Source: Tenacibaculum sp. 190130A14a (GTDB taxonomy: Bacteria; Bacteroidota; Bacteroidia; Flavobacteriales; Flavobacteriaceae). From it: a stretch of DNA of 64,000 nt. Both the position numbers and the translations under genes were made by a program. The notes under the pieces were generated by a model that was given only the letters and a program-made list of their open reading frames with translations, had not been told where the DNA came from and did not search any database. Shown in pieces: positions 24,059 through 32,753 of this stretch (position 1 is the first letter of the stretch; the number at the start of each line of letters is the position of its first letter). The stretch lies in contig NZ_OZ040189.1 of assembly GCF_964048965.1 (NCBI RefSeq), positions 434,001 through 498,000 on the forward strand, in the 5' to 3' direction.

Positions 24059-25120
24059 ATGAAAAGAATTTTTTTAACACTAGCTGTTGCAGCTGGAGTT
24101 TTGGTAGGTTGCCAAGAAAACTCAAAAGACAATGATGCTATTGACGTGCAAGAAGTCGCTATCGACATGAGCGATTTTTCGGTAAGTTATGAGGAATCAG
24201 ACAAGAGTAGAGGAAACTCACAATGTCAGTCAATGCAAGTTTTAAATAGGCAAATCAAAGAAAATCCAGGGTTATACAAAAAGATGTATGACGTAGAATA
24301 CGCTACTCGTAAATTTATTGCTGCCAAGAAAGGTGGTAATGGAAATGGAAATGGTGGTGGAAACACTGGCGGTGGAGGTACCGGCGGTGGTGGTGGAACT
24401 ACTGATAACTTAGGTGTTATTAATATTCCAGTTTATGTGCATGTGGTGTACAGCAACTCTCAACAAAATATTAGTGATGCTCAAATCGCATCTCAAATGA
24501 GAGTTTTAAATGATGACTTTAGAAAGCAAAATTCTGACGCTAATAATACTCCAGCTGAATTTGCAGGAGTTGCAGCTGATTCTGAGATTACATTTACGTT
24601 AGCAGGTACTTTCAGACACGCAAACTCAACTTCTTCATGGGGAACAAACAATGCTGTAAAGCAAGCGTATCCACCAGTAACTCCAGAAACTCACTTAAAC
24701 ATTTGGGTTGCTAATATTGGAGGAGGAATTTTAGGATATGCACAATTCCCAGGAGGTTCTTTAGCTACTGATGGTGTAGTATGTGCACCTCAATACTTTG
24801 GAACTACAGGATATGTAGAGGCTCCATTTAACGGTGGTCGTACAATGACTCACGAAGTTGGACACTACTTAAACTTACGTCACATTTGGGGAGACGGAAG
24901 ATGTCGTCAAGATGATTTCGTAGCAGATACTCCTTCTTCTGATGCGCCTAACTACGGATGTCCTTCTTATCCTACAGTAAACTGTCGTTCAAACGATATG
25001 ACAATGAACTATATGGACTACACAAATGATGCTTGTATGTCTATGTTCTCAGAAGGTCAAAAATCTAGAATGAGAGCTATCTTCCAACCAGGAGGAGCTA
25101 GAGCTTCTATGCTTAACTAA
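24059..25120 (+). CDS. Secreted M43 (pappalysin-like) zinc metalloprotease, lipoprotein
   Basis: A 353-residue protein with a lipoprotein signal ending in VLVGC (C18). A flexible Gly/Asn-rich linker (about 98-120) precedes the catalytic domain. The zinc site HEVGHYLNLRH has H265, E266, H269 and H275, the extended metzincin form, with a Met-turn at MNYMDY (about 316-321). Paired cysteines around the catalytic region suggest disulfides. This is the M43 cytophagalysin/pappalysin layout: an extracellular or surface endopeptidase, probably for nutrient or matrix protein digestion. Unlike many Bacteroidota relatives it has no type IX secretion C-terminal domain; the sequence stops soon after the Met-turn. 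Confidence 0.9.
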   Translation: MKRIFLTLAVAAGVLVGCQENSKDNDAIDVQEVAIDMSDFSVSYEESDKSRGNSQCQSMQVLNRQIKENPGLYKKMYDVEYATRKFIAAKKGGNGNGNGGGNTGGGGTGGGGGTTDNLGVINIPVYVHVVYSNSQQNISDAQIASQMRVLNDDFRKQNSDANNTPAEFAGVAADSEITFTLAGTFRHANSTSSWGTNNAVKQAYPPVTPETHLNIWVANIGGGILGYAQFPGGSLATDGVVCAPQYFGTTGYVEAPFNGGRTMTHEVGHYLNLRHIWGDGRCRQDDFVADTPSSDAPNYGCPSYPTVNCRSNDMTMNYMDYTNDACMSMFSEGQKSRMRAIFQPGGARASMLN

Positions 25121-25142
25121 TAAATTATTATTATAGATATAG

Positions 25143-25175
25143 AAAAAGAGCTGTCTTTAGTGCAGCTCTTTTTTC
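25143..25175 (+). terminator. M43 protease terminator
   Basis: AAAAAGAGCTG (25143-25153) pairs with CAGCTCTTTTT (25163-25173), followed by more T. It lies 22 bp after the stop. Confidence 0.8.
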
Positions 25176-25206
25176 CTTTTACTAAGTAAGTTAGTGAATA
25201 TGTTTT

Positions 25207-25245
25207 TAGATAAAAACAAACGACCAAGCATTTGCTTGGTCGTTT
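25207..25245 (-). terminator. Terminator of the receptor/lipoprotein unit
   Basis: A 12-bp perfect stem (25218-25229 with 25234-25245, loop ATTT), followed on the minus strand by TGTTTTTATC. It lies 25 bp after the lipoprotein stop at 25270. Confidence 0.85.
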
Positions 25246-25269
25246 AATGTTAGTTGTGTTGTATGTTGT

Positions 25270-26466
25270 TTATTGTCTAGTCCATCCAGCTCCCCAAGTA
25301 GCATAGTCAGTACCAGTAGCACTTGCATTCTCAGTTAAGAAATCAGCAGTTGGAAAAGCTACTCCTGTATCGTTTTTAACGTTTGTAGTTACATCTTCAA
25401 ACTTTACGTCCGTTGCTTTTAAATCTCCTGAAGTAACTCCAGCTCCTGTTGGGTTATCTGTAGCATCTCCATCTAAATCAAATCCTTCTGCGAATCCATC
25501 AAGTAAAACATTTGTAAAGATTCCTTGAGTACCAGCTCTTAAACGGATAGCTTCGTTTCCAGTTCCAGATCCTAATCCAACAATAGTTAAGTTAGTTACT
25601 GTTGGCTTAGAGAAATACTTAGGGCTTGATAAGTTTCCTATATCAGTATTGTACCCATCAGCTTCAATTCCTTTATCATGGTCAGTCCCGTGCTTTACAT
25701 AAGCATCTGTAATTGTACCAGTATATCCTTCAGTCCAGTCGATAGAATCATCTTGAGCGTTTACAACAGATACATTGCTTACGTTTACTGTTCCACCAAA
25801 GAACTCAACTCCGTCATCCTTCCCTTCAAACATTTGGATGTATTCAATAGTTGTTAAGTTACCAACACCGTAGAAAGAAAATCCATTGTTCTCAGATTGA
25901 CCATCAGCTTTACCTCCAGAATATTCAACACGTACATAACGTAAAATTCCTGAGTTATCGTTCGCAACATTTCCACCGTATGGTAAACTTGCAATTTCTG
26001 AAGTAGAAGTAGCAGTACCACCAGCAACAGAGTTAATAGGAGCTTTACCTAATAAGATTAATCCTCCCCAGTCTCCAGCGTTTGGAGTTGTTGCAGCAGA
26101 AGTAAAGATAATTGGTTGAGAAGAAGTTCCTTCAGCCATAATCTTAGCTCCTTGAGCAATTGCTAAATAAACATCAGCACCTGTTGCAGCAGCTTTAATA
26201 GTAGTTCCTGCTGGGATAGTTAATGTTGTACCGTTCTCAAAAATAGTTGGACCAGTAATTGTGTAACATTTAGTAGGGTCTAAAGATAAATCAGAAGTAT
26301 AATTTCCTTTTAACTCTACTTCGCAAGGTGTAGGGTTAGTTCCACCTCCGTTATTGTTATTAGTAACGCTGTTGTCAGTAATAATGATATCAGCAGTATC
26401 ATTGTCTCCACAAGAAGTGAAAATCGACGCAGCTATAGCTAATCCTAATAATAAATTATTTTTCAT
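25270..26466 (-). CDS. Surface lipoprotein, repeat-rich beta-helix-like, receptor partner
   Basis: A 398-residue protein with a lipoprotein signal (lipobox FTSC, C19) followed by a low-complexity Asp/Thr/Asn-rich stretch that includes NNNNGGG (about 38-44). The rest has repeated short strands with Gly/Asn turns (for example LTIPAGTTIKA, GGTVNVSNVSVVNAQDDSIDW), suggesting a right-handed beta-helix. It lies 31 bp downstream of a large TonB-dependent receptor. In Flavobacteriaceae such pairs recur, with the lipoprotein probably sitting on the outer face of the barrel like SusD, though it is not SusD-related. Some databases label relatives as multidrug transporters, which the sequence does not support. 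Ligand unknown. Confidence 0.7.
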   Translation of the reverse strand: MKNNLLLGLAIAASIFTSCGDNDTADIIITDNSVTNNNNGGGTNPTPCEVELKGNYTSDLSLDPTKCYTITGPTIFENGTTLTIPAGTTIKAAATGADVYLAIAQGAKIMAEGTSSQPIIFTSAATTPNAGDWGGLILLGKAPINSVAGGTATSTSEIASLPYGGNVANDNSGILRYVRVEYSGGKADGQSENNGFSFYGVGNLTTIEYIQMFEGKDDGVEFFGGTVNVSNVSVVNAQDDSIDWTEGYTGTITDAYVKHGTDHDKGIEADGYNTDIGNLSSPKYFSKPTVTNLTIVGLGSGTGNEAIRLRAGTQGIFTNVLLDGFAEGFDLDGDATDNPTGAGVTSGDLKATDVKFEDVTTNVKNDTGVAFPTADFLTENASATGTDYATWGAGWTRQ

Positions 26467-26497
26467 TGTTTTAAAGTTTATGTTCTATGTTTGTTAA

Positions 26498-29317
26498 TTA
26501 AAATTTGTATTTCAGTCCTAATCCTAAGTTTGTACCTCTTTTATATTTTGATAAGGTTACATCTCCAATAGAAGTATTTTCTCTTACTCTTTCTATAGAT
26601 GGATCTAATAAGTTTCTTGCATTTAAATTGATTTCCCATTTTTCTCCAATTTTATTCTTCCAAATAAAATCTAAAGTTGGTACTCCTTTTTCAATTACAT
26701 TTCCTAATTGTCCAGCTCCTAAAGCATCTATTCTATCTGAGAAATAAGAGAATACTAATGAAGCAATTGGTTTATAGTTTTTATAATGGGTTGGACTATA
26801 GTTAATATTTGCATTGATTAAGAATGGAGATGCTCCTTGTAATTCATCACTATCTCTGTTAAAAGAAGTAGTAAATTGCGATTGTCCTCCTGAGATATTT
26901 CTAATCAAATCTTGCTCTGTATGCATGTAGGTGAAGTTGAATCCAGCAGAAAGTTGCGTTTCTTCATCTTCGTTTTGGATTAAATTTTTACGAGCTTCTA
27001 GTTCTACACCAATAACAGTTGCCTTGTTACTAGTTCTGAAATAACGTTGGTTACCCGCAGCACTACTTTCTGCAACTAAGTTGATAGGGTCATTAATTTG
27101 TTTTCCAAATACACCAATCGATAATAACTCATCTCTTGAAACAAACCATTCATATTTTAAATCTAAATTGAAGATTCTAGAAAATGATGGGTCGTCTAAT
27201 AAGTTAGGGTTACCAGCAACTCTTTGTCCAATTCCTTCGTAGATAAATGGAGCTACCTCTTTAAATTCTGGAACAGACACAGTGTTGCTAAACGTAAAAC
27301 GTAAATTTTGATCCTCTTTAAGAGCGTACTTAATGTTTAAGTTTGGTAAGAAGAATGTTTCCGATACACTTCTAGATCCAGGATCGCTTGGGTTAATGTT
27401 AATTACGTTGTAATCTACTTGTTGATTAAAAGACTCTATTCTAACCCCTGGTACAACAGTCCATTGCTCACCAAATTTAATTTCAGCAGAAGCGTAACCA
27501 GCATGTATTCTTAATTCACCATTATAAGTATTTTCATTGATTCCAGGCACACTTACAATATTAGTTCCTGTGTAGCTAGGAATAGTTCTGAATACATCTA
27601 ATCTGAATATTTTTCCCGTTTGATTTCTAAAGATCTGTGCATTATCAATATTGAAAATAGCATCTAAATTGTTTACATCAGTAATTTCAAATCTACTATC
27701 TAAGATGTCGTATCCGTAACGAATGTTTTCAAAACTTCTTTCTTTAATTCTTCCGTTATAACCAAAGTTTAAGGTAAGATTTTCAGAAGTTTGGTAAGCC
27801 AAATTAATTCTACTGTTTAACTCTTCGTCAATAATCTTTTGGAAATAACGTTGGTTGTCAAAAGAGTTGTTCGTAAAGAATACAGGGTTCGTGTTAGGGT
27901 CGTTATCTAAAGCTAGATGGAAATTTTCCATACTAATTCTTTTTCTATCTGGTTCATGAGCGAATACGTTGTTGTATCCAACTCCCCAAGTAAGTTTGAA
28001 CTTATTGTCTTCAAACTTGTGCTCACCTGTTAATTGATTTACAAAAACTAAATCTTGATTGTACTGAACATTCATTTGATAAAAACCTTGATCAGTATCA
28101 ATTAAAGCGTCTCTGTTTTTACCTAAACCTTTATATCCGTAATATCCAACTTGATCACTAGAGCTATTTAAGAATAATGAAGTATACTTCAATTTGTTGT
28201 TGCTGTTAATACGATATAAAGCACTTAACATAGCAGTAGTTGAAGTTGAGTACTCGTACTCTTGTGAGTTAGGAAATTGTTTTTTAAATACGTTCGTATA
28301 ATCTACTAATGGCCCTTCTCTATATTCGAAATCTCTGCTAAAAGAAGCAGTTCCGAATAAGCTTAATCGTGATCCATCTTTAAAATCAAAAGATTTTCCA
28401 GCATTGATTCCAATTGAGTTATTGATAGGGCTTCCTGCGTTTACTGGATCTACACCATGTGATAAAACGATAGCATAAGGATTGTTTCTGAAGCGATTGT
28501 AGTATCCGAAGTTTCCAGTTCCTTCGCTTTTCTTGAAATCTTCACCCATAGCTCTAGTGTTAGCTCCAGACCCTAAGTTTATCTCTACAAATCCGTTTCC
28601 TTTATATTCTTTAGATGAAACATCAATATTACCAGCGGCAAAATCCCCATAGAAAGTAGAAGAGTATGCTTTACTGATAGATACATTTTGAATGATATCA
28701 GAAGGGAATAAGTTTAGGTCGATGTTTTTCTTTGCAACATCGTTAGATGGTAATGAAAGTCCGTTCATTGTAGTATTTAGGTATCTATCACCTAATCCAC
28801 GTACATATACATTACTTGAACCTTCTTGTTTAGAAACACCAGAGATTTTGGAAACGGCACCAGCAGCATCAGAAATACCTTTGTTAGATAATTCTTCAGC
28901 TCCAATACTTTCTTTGATAACGACTGCTTTCTTTTGTTCTAGTAATAAAGCGCTTGCTTTATCCTTACTTGTAGAAGCTTTAATCTCTACCTCGTCTAAA
29001 GCAACTCCCTCGCTAGCTCCTAAAACCTGATCTACTACTAAAGTTTCATTTGCTTTAACTATGATTTGTTTTTCAATAGTTTGGTAACCTACAAAGCTGA
29101 AAACAATTGTTTGGTTTCCTTCTGGTGCTGAAAGGGTATATTTACCATCAATATCAGTGGTCCCTCCAATAGTTGTTCCTTTTATAAAAACATTAGCGAA
29201 AGGTAATGGTTCGTTATTCAACTCTTTGTCGGTAACCGTCCCCGCTACGGTTCCTTTGCTTTGTGAAAAGACGAAGCTTGTAAAGCAAAAAAGAGTTATA
29301 AATAATATTTTTTTCAT
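26498..29317 (-). CDS. TonB-dependent receptor
   Basis: A 939-residue outer-membrane protein. Signal peptide MKKILFITLFCFTSFVFSQ, then a carboxypeptidase-regulatory-like domain (about 22-105, with GTTIGGTTDIDGKYTLSAPEG), a plug domain (about 125-240, VYVRGLGDRYLNTTMNGLSLPS) and a barrel ending in the aromatic residue F (LGLGLKYKF), as required for barrel assembly. It uses proton-motive energy via TonB to import a bulky ligand. The gene precedes a beta-helix lipoprotein gene and probably forms an operon with it. Upstream lie palindromic TAATGTTA-type words (29373-29458) that may control it. The ligand cannot be deduced. Confidence 0.9.
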   Translation of the reverse strand: MKKILFITLFCFTSFVFSQSKGTVAGTVTDKELNNEPLPFANVFIKGTTIGGTTDIDGKYTLSAPEGNQTIVFSFVGYQTIEKQIIVKANETLVVDQVLGASEGVALDEVEIKASTSKDKASALLLEQKKAVVIKESIGAEELSNKGISDAAGAVSKISGVSKQEGSSNVYVRGLGDRYLNTTMNGLSLPSNDVAKKNIDLNLFPSDIIQNVSISKAYSSTFYGDFAAGNIDVSSKEYKGNGFVEINLGSGANTRAMGEDFKKSEGTGNFGYYNRFRNNPYAIVLSHGVDPVNAGSPINNSIGINAGKSFDFKDGSRLSLFGTASFSRDFEYREGPLVDYTNVFKKQFPNSQEYEYSTSTTAMLSALYRINSNNKLKYTSLFLNSSSDQVGYYGYKGLGKNRDALIDTDQGFYQMNVQYNQDLVFVNQLTGEHKFEDNKFKLTWGVGYNNVFAHEPDRKRISMENFHLALDNDPNTNPVFFTNNSFDNQRYFQKIIDEELNSRINLAYQTSENLTLNFGYNGRIKERSFENIRYGYDILDSRFEITDVNNLDAIFNIDNAQIFRNQTGKIFRLDVFRTIPSYTGTNIVSVPGINENTYNGELRIHAGYASAEIKFGEQWTVVPGVRIESFNQQVDYNVININPSDPGSRSVSETFFLPNLNIKYALKEDQNLRFTFSNTVSVPEFKEVAPFIYEGIGQRVAGNPNLLDDPSFSRIFNLDLKYEWFVSRDELLSIGVFGKQINDPINLVAESSAAGNQRYFRTSNKATVIGVELEARKNLIQNEDEETQLSAGFNFTYMHTEQDLIRNISGGQSQFTTSFNRDSDELQGASPFLINANINYSPTHYKNYKPIASLVFSYFSDRIDALGAGQLGNVIEKGVPTLDFIWKNKIGEKWEINLNARNLLDPSIERVRENTSIGDVTLSKYKRGTNLGLGLKYKF

Positions 29318-29372
29318 TAGAATAATTTGAGTTCTGTTTAATTCGAGGCAAAATTCAAATTACTGTGTAAAG

Positions 29373-29458
29373 CTAATGTTAGAGATAAATTATACTTGTA
29401 TTATTAGAATGTTTACTTAATGTTAAGTAGTGTCTTTTTTGTTTCTTTAATGTTAAGT
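29373..29458 (-). promoter_or_regulatory. Three related palindromic words upstream of the receptor gene
   Basis: CTAATGTTAG (29373-29382), ACTTAATGTTAAGT (29415-29428, perfect 14-bp palindrome) and CTTTAATGTTAAGT (29445-29458, 12 of 14 bases as the second). The last two are 30 bp apart, about three helix turns. The position, 55-140 bp before the receptor's ATG, fits a multi-site operator. The regulator is unknown. Confidence 0.4.
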
Positions 29459-29711
29459 GATAGGACGTATTTCTCTTAATTTTAGGAGTTAGAAAATGCT
29501 GTATGCCTTGATATTACTAGGTTTTTAGATGAGTGTAATTGTCGAAATTTCGTGTTAATTTATTGTTTGTGAGTGTGATTGCTTGTAAGTACATATTTGT
29601 ATTTTATAAGGATGTTACAATGAATGTTGTGGTTTTTAAATTAGAAAGAAGTTAAGCTAGGGTTGTTTGTTTAAAAAGTAAGTTTTTACTAGAAGTAGGC
29701 TAAATAGCTTG
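29459..29711. other. Gene-free intergenic stretch
   Basis: Together with the operator region this makes a roughly 430-bp gap between the receptor and the thioredoxin gene. I see no convincing ORF, RNA fold or repeat in this part; it is AT-rich. Confidence 0.4.
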
Positions 29712-29745
29712 TAAAAAACAAACCTCTGTACCGAAGTACAGAGGT
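29712..29745 (-). terminator. Terminator with UUCG tetraloop
   Basis: On the minus strand a 10-bp stem (29736-29745 with 29722-29731) is closed by C-TTCG-G, a very stable tetraloop, and followed by TTGTTTTTTAC. It lies just after the thioredoxin-like gene stop at 29748. Confidence 0.88.
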
Positions 29746-29747
29746 GT

Positions 29748-30227
29748 TTATTTTTTTAAAATTTTTAATATTTTTTTGGTAGATAAATATTCAAAGTGAC
29801 GTTGGGTTACTTTAAAAGTTTTATCCAAAATTACTGTTGCTGGTAATGAGAAGGGTCTATTCTTTCTGGAAGCTAATAGTAACGGAATTTGATGAATTGG
29901 ATTTCGGTTTTTACCAACTTGATCATTGGTGTAAGCTCTTCCTTCAAATTCGATAGGTTTTTTGGTTTCAGAATCCATTTTAACGGCATAATACTCTGAA
30001 TTTAAAACGGCGATTACTTCGGGATTCTTAAAAGCAACCCTATTCATTTTTTTACAGTAGGTACACCAATCGGCAAAAAATGAAATGAATACTTTTTTGG
30101 GTTTTACAGCTAAGGAGTCATCCAGTTGTTCAAAAGAAATCCAGTTGACTTTTTGTTGTCCGGTTGCAGTAAAAGTAAAGTAACCAAAGATTAAGAAGAA
30201 TACTATGTTATATTTACTAGGTTTCAT
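29748..30227 (-). CDS. Exported thioredoxin-family protein
   Basis: A 159-residue protein with an N-terminal signal peptide or anchor (about 8-24) and a thioredoxin fold. The active site is ADWCTYCKKM (about 52-61), a CxxC followed by Lys-Lys-Met like that of thioredoxin_7/DsbD-gamma-type proteins. A cis-Pro loop, SLPATVIL, lies near 129. It probably acts as a periplasmic thiol reductant. The gene begins on the base after the TonB-dependent receptor stop (30227/30228), so translation is coupled. A dedicated role in keeping the Cys-containing receptor or its metal ligand in the right redox state is a plausible inference. Confidence 0.85.
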   Translation of the reverse strand: MKPSKYNIVFFLIFGYFTFTATGQQKVNWISFEQLDDSLAVKPKKVFISFFADWCTYCKKMNRVAFKNPEVIAVLNSEYYAVKMDSETKKPIEFEGRAYTNDQVGKNRNPIHQIPLLLASRKNRPFSLPATVILDKTFKVTQRHFEYLSTKKILKILKK

Positions 30228-32582
30228 TTAGTGAAATTTACCAAACTTTATGCCAATAAAAAATGTTCTTGGAGCATTTGGTCCGTAAATATAGTCAGAA
30301 TCTCTAGTTGCACCAGTGTCAAAATCATCCTGATATGCATTGAACATATTTTTTACCCCTGCAGAAATAGTTGTCATAAAATTATCACTGAAGTCAAGGT
30401 GCGATTCTAATTTTAGATTTAAATCAAAGAAATTACCTACTTCATTTAGTTTTAAGAACCCTGTGTCACTTATTACTCTAGGAACAGTCATTTCTCCTGT
30501 GTAGGTTCCTGTAAGATCTATATTGAATTTTTCACTTGGAATCCAAGAGGTATTTATGTATCCATAAAAATTCGGGTTTCTTACAAATTCGTCAACAATA
30601 ATATCCGACTCTCCAGGAGTTCCATCTGTTTCAAATAAAACTTGTGGTTCATCGTACTTTGATGCTTGCAAAGTACCTCCTAATTGAAATTGCCATTTTG
30701 GATTTGGAGAAATTCCAAATTCAAAATTAGCTCCATAAACTTTAGCTCCAGAACCATTTCTTACTTCTTCAACAATAGAACCATTCGCTAATGTTGAGCC
30801 TGTACTTACTAAAGTGAAAGGATCTTCTAGTGTGGTATAGAACCCTTCTAGTAAAAAGTCTAATTGTAGTAAGTTAATGTTTTTAGAATAGTTTAAAGAA
30901 CCTGTAAAGGCATTCGAAAATTCTGTTTTTAAATTTTCAGAAAGAATAACAAATTGAGGTTCACCACCGACACTAGAGATGTGAACATCTTCATTAAATG
31001 CTTGTGGAGCTCTAAAACCTCTTGCGTAACCACCTCGAAATTTCAAGGCGTCTGTAAATTGATAAGAAACCGTTAATCTTGGAGATAAAGTTGTTTGACT
31101 CACGTTTACGTTTCTAGCAATAGCTCCAACGGTATAACTTCCATCCACGTTTACATTGTCTAAACGAGCGCCAAACAATGCTGTAAATTTTTCAGAGGGT
31201 TTCCATTCATATTGTCCGTAAACACCAAATGATTTTACTGATTGATCTACCAGGCGATTGTAACCGGCAATTTCATCTTCAGTTGAAGTGAAATTGTATT
31301 CAGTACCAACAGTTAAAACATCTTTGTTTTTAAAAGATTTAGTGTATTGTAAACCATTTACCCAAGCCAAATCTTTAGTTGTTCCAAAAGCATTATTAGC
31401 CAAAATACTATCCTGTGCTGTTCTTCCACCACCAAGTCCGCCATAATAACTACCACGATCTGTGTAAGATGCTGAGGTGTAAATTTGGAATTTGCTCGAA
31501 TCATCTTTGCTGTACACTTCATAATCTGCACCACCAATAAAAGTATCGTGATCTAATTCTTCAGTAATATCTGTGAATTGAGGGGCAAGATTTAATTTAT
31601 CTCCACCACGTCTGTGTTCTTTTATAGAATTTAAGTTTACGGATATTCTGCTTTTTTCAGTTGGTTTTATAAAAGCCTTTGCGCCTACAGTAGTATTTTT
31701 CAATTCTACTAGTTCAGTAAAACCATCACCATTAGCGTCAAAACTTTGACGGTTTCTGTTCATTCCAAACAACGAAATTCCGCTATTCAAATCATCAGCA
31801 ACTACAGAAGTGTTAAATGTTAATGTTCTATCAAGTTTTTTACCATCAATAAAGGCAAAGTTAGAACCTATTTCCCAAGTATTTAAAACAGGGTCTTTTG
31901 TAATTACGTTTACAGTTCCTGCAATAGCACTTGAACCATATAAAGCCGACCCTCCACTACGAACTACTTCAATACGTTCAATAATATTAGTAGGGATTTG
32001 TTCTAAGCCATATACTCCAATTAATGAGGTGAAAACAGGTCTACTGTTTAATAAAACTTGGGTATATCCTCCATCCAATCCATTTAAACGGACCTGAGTA
32101 AATCCACAATTTTGACAGTTGGTTTCAACACGAACTCCAGGAGCGTAATTCAACCCATCTGCCATAGAAGCAGATTGTGTAGCGGTTAACAATCGTGGCT
32201 TTATGGTTGATACTACCACAGGAGTTTTTTTACGTTCTACTCTACTTCTAGTGGCGCTAATTACAACTTCGTCTAAACCTAATACATCTTCAAATAATTC
32301 AAAGTTTAGGTTGATTTGTTCATTAGATGTAGCAGTAACTTCTTTAGAAATCTTTCTGAATCCTTGTGAACTTACTTCAATCATAATTTTACCAGAAGGA
32401 ACATTTAATTTATAAGATCCATCTTCGTTTGTGGTTACTCCCTGAGTTCCGTCTTTTACATAAACAGAAGCGAATGGAATTGGTTTGCTATTAGAGGTAA
32501 CTTTTCCTGAAATGGTTTGACTAAAACCAGTATAAATTATTTGTGAAAATAAAAATATGAAAAGCGCGATTGGTGTTCTCAT
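30228..32582 (-). CDS. TonB-dependent receptor, probable metal or metal-chelate uptake
   Basis: A 784-residue outer-membrane receptor: signal peptide to about residue 21, carboxypeptidase-regulatory-like domain (22-105), plug (about 115-225) and beta-barrel ending in F-x-H. The plug contains NCQNCGFTQVRLNGL (about 159-173), with two cysteines three apart, a pattern I recall from a conserved Bacteroidota receptor group. It diverges from a MntR-like regulator and a ZIP transporter, and its promoter spacer carries a 13-bp palindrome. This context suggests regulated import of a transition metal or its chelate. Ligand not proven. The thioredoxin gene follows directly. Confidence 0.85.
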   Translation of the reverse strand: MRTPIALFIFLFSQIIYTGFSQTISGKVTSNSKPIPFASVYVKDGTQGVTTNEDGSYKLNVPSGKIMIEVSSQGFRKISKEVTATSNEQINLNFELFEDVLGLDEVVISATRSRVERKKTPVVVSTIKPRLLTATQSASMADGLNYAPGVRVETNCQNCGFTQVRLNGLDGGYTQVLLNSRPVFTSLIGVYGLEQIPTNIIERIEVVRSGGSALYGSSAIAGTVNVITKDPVLNTWEIGSNFAFIDGKKLDRTLTFNTSVVADDLNSGISLFGMNRNRQSFDANGDGFTELVELKNTTVGAKAFIKPTEKSRISVNLNSIKEHRRGGDKLNLAPQFTDITEELDHDTFIGGADYEVYSKDDSSKFQIYTSASYTDRGSYYGGLGGGRTAQDSILANNAFGTTKDLAWVNGLQYTKSFKNKDVLTVGTEYNFTSTEDEIAGYNRLVDQSVKSFGVYGQYEWKPSEKFTALFGARLDNVNVDGSYTVGAIARNVNVSQTTLSPRLTVSYQFTDALKFRGGYARGFRAPQAFNEDVHISSVGGEPQFVILSENLKTEFSNAFTGSLNYSKNINLLQLDFLLEGFYTTLEDPFTLVSTGSTLANGSIVEEVRNGSGAKVYGANFEFGISPNPKWQFQLGGTLQASKYDEPQVLFETDGTPGESDIIVDEFVRNPNFYGYINTSWIPSEKFNIDLTGTYTGEMTVPRVISDTGFLKLNEVGNFFDLNLKLESHLDFSDNFMTTISAGVKNMFNAYQDDFDTGATRDSDYIYGPNAPRTFFIGIKFGKFH

Positions 32583-32600
32583 TATAAATTAAATTTTATG

Positions 32601-32631
32601 CAAATATATCTTTAACGCAACTAAGTTGCAA
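32601..32631 (-). promoter_or_regulatory. Promoter of the metal-locus receptor with embedded operator
   Basis: On the minus strand, TTG (32631-32629), a 20-base spacer, then TATATTTG (32608-32601), an exact TAnnTTTG. The spacer holds GCAACT-A-AGTTGC (32617-32629), a perfect inverted repeat with a one-base centre. A repressor bound there would block RNA polymerase. The motif differs from the DtxR-type box nearby, so a Fur/Zur-type protein may act here (inference). Confidence 0.65.
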
Positions 32632-32673
32632 TAATAAATTACATATTGTTTTTTTATTTGTTTTCTGCAAAGG

Positions 32674-32709
32674 TAAATAAATTTTTAGTCTTGCCTAAAA
32701 ATTTATTTA
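32674..32709. promoter_or_regulatory. DtxR/MntR-type operator, 15-bp perfect arms
   Basis: Arms at 32674-32688 and 32695-32709 are perfect inverse complements, separated by TCTTGC. The core TTAGTCTTGCCTAA agrees with the first 14 bases of the DtxR consensus (TTAGGTTAGCCTAA) at 11 positions. It lies 45 bp upstream of the MntR-like regulator's ATG and covers the expected -33 region of its promoter (TAAGTTTG -7 at 32726-32733), as for autoregulation. Sequence symmetry is seen directly; the binding protein is inferred. Confidence 0.7.
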
Positions 32710-32725
32710 TATAAAACAAATTTTG

Positions 32726-32733
32726 TAAGTTTG
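32726..32733 (+). promoter_or_regulatory. -7 element of the MntR-like regulator gene
   Basis: TAAGTTTG matches TAnnTTTG. The start codon is 21 bp downstream. A second partial DtxR-like half-site (TTGTCTAAA, about 32735-32743) follows, consistent with repression around the start site. Confidence 0.5.
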
Positions 32734-32753
32734 CTTGTCTAAAAAAAATAAAG

